Assembly: GCA_948099385.1 (NCBI GenBank)
Contig: CANUEZ040000161.1
Coordinates: forward strand, 62,001-126,000
DNA: 64,000 nt
Direction: 5' to 3'
DNA from: Fasciola hepatica
Lineage: Eukaryota; Platyhelminthes; Trematoda; Plagiorchiida; Fasciolidae
Shown here: in pieces, positions 56,198 through 64,000 of the stretch
How the letters are laid out: every line of letters starts with the position of its first letter
Position numbering within the stretch: the stretch's first letter is position 1
Program-made: the position numbers and the translations under genes
Notes under the pieces: generated by a model
What the model saw: only the letters and a program-made list of their open reading frames with translations
What the model was told of the DNA's origin: nothing
Databases searched by the model: none

Positions 56198-56349
56198 TTG
56201 TGTGCATTGAAACTTGTTTCGATCGCTCCAGAGGCGCCTGGTAGGAAATTTTCATTAATTATTCGACCTTTTTTCACTAACTGGAATGCCAACTGAGATG
56301 GAGCCCTTCCAATGACGTATAATGGAGTCCAGTAAAGAGGTCTCTAAAC

Positions 56350-58800
56350 CGATTGTTCTCCTTCCAAGGTGGTTACTTTTCCTTGCATTTCACGCGAGCC
56401 CTTCCGTTGGCTTCGCTACGTTTTTTCTCCTGCCGCCACTTTGGAATTCACCATTATCCTCCTTGCAGTAACCATGCTCAATCGACGTTCATATTCTGGA
56501 CTGGAAACGTTATAGCCAAGAAATCATACTTCGCGTGTGCTGTGTGACTTCCAAGTGCTTGTGGCTCATACTAATCGAATGTGGACCAGAAGACGCAAAC
56601 GCGCTGGATGGCAAACTGGTCTTACCTGCATCCCTTCGGCTAAAATAACTGTGCCCTCTGTGATCAGTGTGAACGTTCGCTCGCCCTTCTCAAAGATGTC
56701 GGATTTAACACATATTCTGAAAACACGAATTCATGAATTTCCTCCCAATTTTGCTGAACTCTCTACCGATACTCGTAGTGCTACTTTCAATCTCTGTCGC
56801 CCAATTGAAACTCTGTTTTTGTCCGGTGGCAGGTTGGCCTCTCCACCACCAAAGTTTCTCAGAAGACAAAAGGAACACGTGTACAAGTCTCGCCGCAGTT
56901 TAGAAGTCAAACACTACTCCCACCTATTCTAGGCAGAGATAAAATGACTGGATGTGTCGTTTCTTGCGCAATTCATGAGAACCGAGTTTCCGTGGCACAG
57001 CACGAACCTACTTTGTGGTCATGAAACGTCTCCCTGCAACGATGACATTGATGTAGACCACTTCAACGCTACTTTTATAAATCCTTGCAGCGACTATCCT
57101 TCGTATTGTCCATGTGTCTGTACACACTTTAAATCTCTATTTCCGACATATTTGAAGTCCTCAAGTTTAAAGCTTCGTCTTCTGCTGATCCGGATGACCT
57201 TTCCCTTGTAACTCTCAGGCATGAGGCCGTCCTACTTGCGAAACTCATGCCAGTTTTTTTGAATAAATCCCCATCAAACTGTGCATTCCCTGATTTTTGG
57301 CGACCAGTCATCATTATCCCAATTCCCAGGGGCCCCAAAATAAGCGGCACAGAAATGCGTTTTCGTCCGTCAACTCTCAGCTCGGCAGCACTAAAAATTG
57401 CTGTGAAGGCCGAACTTGGTCGTCTTGAGACCCTCCTGAATGTAGCTCCGGACCCTTGTAAGTTTGCCTGTAAACTTAAAAGATCTACTCTCGATGCTGT
57501 TGCTTCCTAAGTCTATTTGTTACTAAATCCTTAGATGAATCTGCCCGAATGTCCGCTGTGTTTATAGATTACTCCTCAACCTTTGATTCAGTGTCCTGTT
57601 CTCTTCTTCAAAAGCTTGAAGCTTTCAGTTGCCCCTCAAAAATTCTTTCGTTTTTTCACAGTATAACGCTGAAAACCAAGGTGGGGTGCAAATGTTCCGA
57701 ACCCCTTGTCAACAATTCCGAAATTCCCTAGAGTGCCGTGTTGTCTCCCTTATTTTCCACGTATATCAGCGACCTACCAGTTTCTTCCCCGTCTGACGTT
57801 GCTGTTAATTGTCAGGTTATTTCCGATCCCTACAACTTCAAAATCCTCAGTGAAAATCTATCACAAATGGAACATTTTCCACTTGATCTTGTTCAACATT
57901 GAATCCTTTCAAGTGCCTTGAATGTGTGTTTAGCAATTGCCGTTTTCCTTTCCCTACAGATACCGTTATCCTCAATTCCAGATCCGTTTCCCGAGTGAGC
58001 GATATCAAATATCTCAGTGTTAGCCCAGACACCAATCGCAGATGGAAATCTCATTCAGTACTGTGTTGCTAAACTTCGAAGCCTATTTTTTTCAAATAAG
58101 AAAACCCAAGCAGTTTCGAACATTGCTAATTGTTTTCAAACTTATTTTCCGGTGTGCTCTTCCGGTCTTATTGTTTTTCCCGCCCCTTAACTTCCCCCGG
58201 CCTTTTGAAACGACCCCAAAGCCCCTCGCCGTGGATCGGTAATTGCTAGCGGCGTCTCATCCCTCCCTTTGATTTTCTTTTAACGTAACTTGTCAACCGG
58301 CATACTGGACCTTGCGGAGCCTCAGCCCACAAGATAATACGGGATCCAATGCACCCATTACACCCCGACCTATCTTTGTTATTTCCACTCATCCACCAGA
58401 TCTGAATTTCGGCAACCTTCTTCCAGAATGAATGCATATAAAAACTCTCCTGTGCCCTATCTGGCGCGGGTACTGTCCAACAAAGACAAGACGAAAACGA
58501 AATTACTTTCTAAATCTAGCTCATTTTTCCCTTTTCACTCTTATAAATCCTTAGCATCGATCGTTGTATATATATTTTTACCTCAGTTTCGTCAAGACCA
58601 TTTTGACTGAAATATAAGTATGTTGCTTGCGAAGGTCTGTCGTACATATACAAAACACCCATCACTAATCGTCTGTTAGAGCTCCGCTCCTTTTTCTGTC
58701 GGGTATGCTAGAAGGTTAACCCTTACTTTGATCACAAAGCCCACTTGTCTGGTTCCTAGAGAAAAACCGGCTGCATTCACTCTAAGATTAAGCAGTGTCC
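56350..58800 (+). mobile_element. CR1-like non-LTR retrotransposon, degenerate
   Basis: Plus-strand pieces: an endonuclease/linker region that is hard to recognise (56537-56932), WRPVIIIPIPRGPKISG (about 57298, RT box 0/1), KRSTLDAVAS (57477), VFIDYSSTFDSVSCSLLQKL (57555, first catalytic Asp region), a broken A/YADD region (ISDPYNFKILSENLSQM, about 57815), DIKYLSVSPDTN (about 57998), and the C-terminal motif SPVPYLARVLSNKDKTKTKL (58443). This is the style of trematode SR1/CR1-type elements. Stops and frameshifts are frequent, and the YADD motif is lost. It lies in UBA5 intron 2, in the same orientation as the gene. Confidence 0.75.
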
Positions 58801-59004
58801 AATGACCTATGGCTACTGTTACTCAGGTATGGTATCGAGTTGAGTGGTTCCCAAGCTTTTTATAGTAAAGTTTGGCGATTGGGCGTAGTTTTAAAATCTC
58901 ATTCACTTCTCAGTGGCTCGTATCACCAAGCCGCAACAGTGTGTCTATGGAAGAATCATGTTTCCCGTTCTCTTTCTTTTTCCATACTCTTTCTCACCTC
59001 ACAG

Positions 59005-59247
59005 CCACATCAGTCCGGTTTGAGCAAAGTATCTGCTGCGGCGGCGACGCTGGGTTTTATCAATCCCGATGTGGAAATCGAAGCTCACAACTACAATATC
59101 ACCCTGTTGGATAATTATGAACACTTCGTAAATCGCATTCGTCATGGAGGTAGAGTGGCCAACCAACCAGTTGATTTATTGCTCAGTTGTGTGGACAATT
59201 TCGAGGCTCGAATGACCATTAACAAAGCTTGCAACGAGTTGAATCAG
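59005..59247 (+). CDS. UBA5: UBA5, coding exon 3
   Basis: 81 codons, phase 0 on both sides, between CTCACAG and GAATCAG|GTTAGA. It reads [20 protein letters not shown], then [20 protein letters not shown], and the highly conserved [20 protein letters not shown] and CNELNQ. It includes the Arg and Asp residues of the adenylation site region (SCVDNFEAR). The next exon should begin with T-W-x-E-S-G-V and carry the crossover to the catalytic cysteine; it was not found before the end of the window, so the gene continues to the right. Confidence 0.95.
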
Positions 59248-59579
59248 GTTAGAGCCGTTTCATTCCATTGATGATGGATAACTAAATCTTTTTAAACCCA
59301 GAGTTCGTGATTGTTGAGGTATTTATTTTCACCTATCAAATTGGTTTTATAGTCAACTGTTTTGTTTAATTATTACTGAATAACGGAATATATTCATGCT
59401 TGACCTCGTATGATTCATGGTTCCCGGTTATACTTGACAGTGTGGTGAGCTTTTAGGGTAGTTGGGTTTGTCCTCTCGACTTCACTGGTGCGCGAGAATG
59501 GGTAACAAATCAGAACAAAAGACTTAAGTTTCTTTGCCCTTTCGAATCTCAGTGAATCAGTCGGCACGCAACATCTGGT
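59248..59579. other. UBA5 intron 3, start
   Basis: No recognised element. Confidence 0.4.
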
Positions 59580-60070
59580 TCTCTAAGAGCAGCCAACAGG
59601 CCTTTATGGGAGGCACTAACTACCTAACACACAGGGTAGCAGTTTACCGGTCATGAAGCCTCCACTTGATGGGCGTAGAAATGGGCTACCCGGGGTTTCT
59701 CGACGGAGCAGGAATCCTTGCATTTCATTTGACATCTATCGTTTGTCTAAACTTGATAGCCCCCAGCTCAAAGCATGCTATCCCGTGCCTGTTCCGCATG
59801 TTCCATTGAGTGCACGGGACTAAGAACTGAGTCCGAACGGTGATCCGGAGATTTAAGCACCAACGACAACAGAACAGGAGAGCAATAACAGTCACGTTTC
59901 ACGTGCTAGACCACATAAAATTCATCCACGTGCGTTTCGGCCACATTTCCGTACTGGGTTACCGCTCCATTGCCTCGTGAGGCTGTCGAGTAAAAGGCTT
60001 CCATTCTGTGATGTAGACGGGCGCGAAGTATGGTTTACCCAGAAATCTCTAGTGGCCCCCTCTGAAACAT
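59580..60070 (+). repeat. RTE-2 5' region, diverged copy
   Basis: Shares, in order, CAACATCTGGTTCT, GAAGCCTCCACTTGATGGGC, GGGTTTCTCGACGG, GTGCCTGTTCCGCATGTTCC and TTCCGTACTGGGTTACCGC with the RTE-2 5' region at 42689-43080. It is too diverged to keep a frame and has no endonuclease or RT attached. Confidence 0.7.
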
Positions 60071-60429
60071 TTTTTTCCTGTTTGCTTTTCGTTATTTGCT
60101 TTCCAATTCCAAATTGATTCAAGAAGCCACAGATTTGTAAAAGAGTAATAATTTGGGGGGTATGTGAAGCATCCTTTGCCTTTGAATCATTTCAGAAGAG
60201 CAAGGAAAACAGTGTGGACAGAATTGATATTGACCATCGATTCCACGTGTTCTCATTTAGCCACTAACCCATAGTATATGTTTCCATTAAGTTCAAACAG
60301 CAAACAGTTGTACACACACAAACGAACAGAAAGAGTCGTTCGCGCGAAGACGTGCGACATAATTAAGACTAAATAAGGGGTTGCGGGAAACAATTCAGGA
60401 TAGGGCCACGGTTCGTTACGGCGGCAACA

Positions 60430-61015
60430 CAAGTTGCGTAACTAGTGTCTTTTGGATTCGGAGCTCAGGCTTTTGTCCGGCAAATGGTGACTGCCTCAGT
60501 GAACTTTGGAGTTTTTAAATCTTGATCCCATGATAATCCGGAAAACACTAATCGGGTCAGCACAGTGGTCTGGGTCCAACGAATGACGTGCCACTGCACT
60601 AGATGGTAATTTTCCGCTATGCAGACTCAAGGTTTTCGGGATATGCTCACACATTCTGGTAGGGAGATGGCGTTCCGTCTTTCCCACGTACCTCATACCA
60701 CAGGTACATTGAAATTGGAGGTGGCATGAACGTTAGGTCCATATGAGTTTGAGCGACTGAGACAACGACGAGTTCCATGCCCTGTCTTCAAATTGGTCAC
60801 GTAGAAAGTGTTCTTGACTGTTGTGCTGAGTCGGCAGCTTATTCTAATCAGTACATCATCATCTTTGTAAGTAAGATGACTGAGTATGTCTTCCTTCTCT
60901 GTTAATGGATATCTTGGTTTGAGATCATCATATGCATTAGCAGCCGATTGAGAACATGCGGAATGAATGTCCAATATAAATTCTGCCTACAAAGTTCTTC
61001 TTGCTCTACTGAAAT
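60430..61015 (-). pseudogene. Penelope-like element, C-terminal GIY-YIG endonuclease fragment
   Basis: The minus-strand translation from 60974 shows a linker (DVLIRISCRLSTTVKNTFYV, SRSNSYGPNVHATSNF) leading in the next frame to MRYVGKTERHLPTRMCEHIP (60696), the YVG(K/R)T...R..EH core of the GIY-YIG nuclease of Penelope-like elements, then SAVARHSLDPDHCADPISVF. The RT part is absent. There is one frameshift between linker and nuclease. It lies in UBA5 intron 3, antisense. Confidence 0.8.
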
Positions 61016-61137
61016 TTCAAAGTTAGAAGTTCGATTCTTATGCCTGGGCATTTTCTTCAAATAGCACACTGCTATTACTAGGATTCTTTAAACTTTTGAA
61101 GAAGGTACACGCTGTCTTCGTATTACGCATAGTTGAC

Positions 61138-61140
<3 letters not shown>

Positions 61141-61182
<42 letters not shown>
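61141..61182. repeat. (TA)n microsatellite
   Basis: About 42 bp of pure TA between two oppositely oriented Penelope-like fragments. Confidence 0.95.
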
Positions 61183-61183
<1 letters not shown>

Positions 61184-61522
61184 CAGAGCAACAACAACAA
61201 TTACATAGACTGCAGAGAGGGAGTATAGCAGTAAAAGAGGCAGTTAGTAGGAAAAATAAAGCACTAATTTTTTTTTCACCGTACACTTTTTGATACCTCT
61301 GTCATTTTTTTTTGTCGGAATGAGATTTTTGTAATTACGGGCTGCCAGGGGTCGACCGACAAACTGCACTGCGATCGCGCGACGGATTTTTATTCCGTAA
61401 TGAACTGCCTTCACATTTGAGTTTCGATGCTGGTGTTCGAAGTTTTATGAACGCGGTAGTCTGATTAAAAAAGACCTCCAAGAGACTCGGATATGGCAAT
61501 GAACGGAAACAAAGAAGAAACA

Positions 61523-61661
61523 TATATAATATGATTCATCATGCAGCTTGAACGCTCAACTCACTGATGATTCCCAACAAGGATGAAACAGCTGTACAGT
61601 GCTTCCATGGTTTTCAATGGTGAGTTGAGCGTTCAAGCTGCATGATGAATCATATTATATA
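61523..61661 (+). ncRNA. Hammerhead-ribozyme-like motif inside a perfect 42-bp inverted repeat
   Basis: 61523-61564 and 61620-61661 are exact reverse complements (42 of 42), with a 55-bp spacer. The spacer and arm end hold hammerhead core elements in the right order: CTGATGA (61564-61570), a short stem II (TCC / GGA, loop CAACAA), GAAA (61585-61588), palindromic ACAGCTGT as stem III, A at the cleavage position, then CAGTGC, the usual stem I 3' strand in Penelope-type hammerheads. Compared with that arrangement (GCACTG followed by CTGANGA), three bases are missing, so CACTG and CTGATGA overlap; stem II also has a U-U mismatch at its base. It is therefore probably a relic, and cleavage is doubtful. 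Confidence 0.6.
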
Positions 61662-61662
61662 C

Positions 61663-61960
61663 AAATCTAATCTCCTACTACTCAATTGCAAAGAAGAAAC
61701 AGCAAAGAGAACAATGTGGCAGAAGGATAGCGCCAACATATATAAAAACGTTTTGAAAGACAGCGAGATTGCAACCACAATTGACACGGTTGTTAACCAA
61801 CAAACTCATCAAAACCGAAAGATCAAAACAAAACCGAAGAACGAATGAGCGATGTGTACAAGGTCAAATGCAAGGCCTACGTCGATCAAACTGGGAGAAA
61901 GGCTGTCATACGACTGTAAGAAAAACTGGCTGCAGGAAGACACGACATGCTATCCTTGAT
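61663..61960 (+). pseudogene. Possible Penelope-like element fragment, GIY-YIG-like
   Basis: The plus strand reads KEETAKRTMWQKDSANIYKN (about 61690) and, after a stop, VYKVKCKAYVDQTGRKAVIRL (61856-61918), which resembles the KCKAC..YVGQTGR core of some Penelope-type GIY-YIG domains. It directly follows the hammerhead-like structure, in the same orientation. It is short and broken. Confidence 0.4.
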
Positions 61961-61964
61961 ATCG

Positions 61965-62583
61965 GATTTAGTTTAGTTTGAGTTTATTCCAACATTAACC
62001 CCGCCCTTCTGTGCTCTGGTTTCGGTTGCTGCCTTCCGGCATCGTCCAGTAGAGGGCGAAAAAATAAAAGCTTAGTGATAAACATCCAAAAAGTCAAGTA
62101 TCACGGGGAAATCAGGACGACAAGGAAACAGTCCGAATGCAACTACGCCACTGACCACGGTATCTAGCCATATCACTTTATGACTCCAACCATTTAGTGG
62201 GCGGACCACGTAGACCCCAACCTGGAAGTCTAACAAGTCCCACTTGGCCAAATCCACTGGTCAAGGTTCTCATACCTTTTGGCCATGTCATGGACTGATC
62301 ACCTCGACCTACCTCCCAATCACCACTTGCCTCAAAGAATAGCGTACGCTGAGGAAGTCTACCGGTGGGCACGCGTAACACACGTCCTAACTACCTTAAC
62401 CAGTTTAGATTTAGTACTGGATTCACAGACTGACCTCTGGTCTCCAACTCCTCACGTCTAACCTCAGCACTGCTGATACGGTGTTCCCACCATACTCGGG
62501 TAATGCTCTGGAGACATCGATGCTCGAACACCGACAGTCTTCGCCTATCTTCTACTCTCAACGGCCATGTTTCGGAACCGCAT
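61965..62583 (-). mobile_element. RTE-2 3' end, 5'-truncated insertion
   Basis: The minus strand begins inside the RT C-terminal region (GSETWPLRVEDRRRLSVFEH, 62585) and reaches the stop after PTKWLES (62178), then a 3' UTR to about 61965 containing ACGATGCCGGAAGGCAGCAA and AATAAACTCAAACTAAACTAAATCC. It shares unit B's substitutions rather than unit A's. The UTR after the stop differs from units A and B from about 150 bp on, so it gives a candidate true 3' end for the subfamily. It abuts unit C exactly at GCATG. Confidence 0.8.
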
Positions 62584-64000
62584 GCATTGAAATAGTTTTG
62601 CACTTCATGTTGTCAACATCATCATCATTAGATTCCTTCCACATAAGGAAAACATTGTTACAGACCAAGACTGTTGAGCAGTTAAGCTACAATGAACAGT
62701 GATCAGTAGGGAAATTAGACGTCTGAGTGTATCTTTCGCTGGCCAACCCCTACGAAGCACAAAAGGTAACAATGGCGCAGCACAATACTCTATCGCAGAC
62801 ATAGATCACTGAACGGCAAAGATGACACAGAATCAGTCGCTTTGTCAAAATAAAAACACTTAAAGTGAGTAAATCTGTAGCACCTGTATTATTATCTCAC
62901 TACCTTTTGTGAAGAATGAGTAATACTCCTCTCTTCTCCGTGATCATCCTTTTCACAAATATTCCCGCAGTTGCCTGCCTTGGATTCCGGGGATTATTCC
63001 CCATTGCCCAAGTTGCTGAATTTCATGTAACGATTATATATGCTGAAATTTTCGCTGTTACTATTTAATTGCGATCTTCAACTGAAGCATTTATTTCACG
63101 CATGACTTCGTGACTTTGTGAGTTGGCAACCAGGTCCATGGCCGGGAATTGAAAGATAAAGGGTTGAAATAACAACTGATCTTCTCAGTAAGGAACACAA
63201 TATTACTGAGGTCACTTATTTATTTTTAGGTAATTAGGCTCGTTCGGATGCAGTAGCGGCCTCAGTTCATAGTATCTGCAGGTTTTTGAACGACTCGAAG
63301 GAGTGTATTCTTTCCCACTATTAATTCTTGATCCATTTTCTTGATCAGTCCTCTTTATTAAACACGAAACGTATAGCTATTCTTTAAAATGACTAGCGTC
63401 AATCTAGCCGAATGGTGCAACTCAGTATACCCAGGAGGAGCAGCTGGTTTTCACAATCCTTGCTCAATAATTCTGAAGCTTTCAGAGTGTGGTCGTCCCA
63501 CTAATTGACTTCCACCAACATTACCAGATCTCCAGGCCCTATATCTAAATGGGCTGATGTCACTTTGTGACAGTATTTATGGTTTTAGCACCACTAAGGG
63601 TCTTCTGACAACGAATCTAGTAAGTGCAGATTATCTACTGTGATGCGTCTTGAAAGCCGTTTAGGTATACCGCGAATATTTCCCCTTTCCGAAATTTTCG
63701 TACCTCTGGCAGGAATCAACTACGTAAAATAATCTATAGTCATTATTGACAACAAATTATAATGGACCTTCTACAATTTTTCTGCTTCAGAAAATGGACG
63801 TTGTTATCTTTCCAAATGCGCAAACACACTTCAGCTTTGCTCCTTGTGATTTTACTGCCCCCAGTGATTTTTACTGCTCCACTGTAGAGTGAACTGGAAG
63901 TCAGACTCATAAGAAAAGTGGGGAGAACTTGTTTCGCAACTACACCGTCAAGCAAGGAATGTCAGAACACTAGTGACACGTCTATCAACTATGAAAGATA
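62584..64000 (-). repeat. Composite repeat unit C, tail portion (continues beyond the window)
   Basis: Reverse complement of 45840-47255 in unit A with very few differences (for example AAAGATAAC for AGAGATAAC). It includes the 0.57 kb of tail that unit B lacks. No coding family was recognised. Its RTE part, if any, would lie beyond 64000. Confidence 0.88.

Noticed and set aside
1..64000. CRISPR arrays, bacterial operons, ribosome binding sites or phage genes
   Set aside because: None found; the introns, splice sites and retroelement types show a eukaryotic nuclear genome.

Overview
This is eukaryotic nuclear DNA. It most likely comes from a flatworm, and probably a digenean trematode. The evidence is two intron-split animal genes with multi-kilobase introns, a very high density of RTE-type and CR1-type non-LTR retrotransposons, Ty3/Gypsy fragments of the CsRn1 type known from liver and lung flukes (CHCC zinc-knuckle Gag), and Penelope-like fragments. 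No bacterial operon, CRISPR or phage structure is present. Species assignment is inference.

Host genes, both on the + strand. (1) A Neuralized-like protein 2 (NEURL2/Ozz-type) gene has four coding exons at 20072-20307, 21668-22349, 35851-36048 and 41274-41672. Their splice phases fit together to give about 504 codons. The product is an NHR-domain protein ending in a SOCS-box region, i.e. a probable substrate receptor of an Elongin BC/Cullin-5 ubiquitin ligase. (2) A UBA5 gene (E1 enzyme for UFM1) starts at 49865, with exons 49865-50082, 54045-54192 and 59005-59247. The exon with the catalytic cysteine was not found and probably lies beyond the right edge.

Layout. 1-18.4 kb is a graveyard of nested elements: a Gypsy pol on the - strand (1.8-4.1 kb) with two SINEs inside it; a dead RTE copy (4.1-7.4 kb); a Gypsy integrase on the + strand (7.4-10.3 kb) split by a Jockey/CR1-like element; a CR1-like element with a SINE in it (11.3-12.4 kb); a Gypsy gag-pro-RT (12.4-13.9 kb) cut by another dead RTE copy; and a third, 5'-truncated dead copy. 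18.4-20.1 kb is the NEURL2 upstream region. 20.1-41.7 kb is NEURL2. Its 13.5-kb intron 2 holds RTE elements of at least three subfamilies, including one RTE with an uninterrupted 1109-codon endonuclease/reverse transcriptase ORF (31134-34463, - strand). Intron 3 holds a fourth dead copy. 41.7-49.9 kb is intergenic and filled by RTE-2 sequence and a 3.6-kb repeat unit (unit A). 49.9-64 kb is the 5' part of UBA5, with a second unit (B) in intron 1, a SINE and a CR1 relic in intron 2, and RTE, Penelope and inverted unit C sequence after exon 3.

Most notable: a short peptide (core RRD-C/Y...WCDGLRAS...QDG...PEMQ) conserved in the 5' regions of divergent RTE subfamilies and amplified as in-frame 21-bp repeats in the intact one; one already-dead RTE sequence present in four nearly identical copies; a composite repeat present three times; a tRNA-derived SINE family; and a perfect 42-bp inverted repeat enclosing a degenerate hammerhead-ribozyme motif of the Penelope type.
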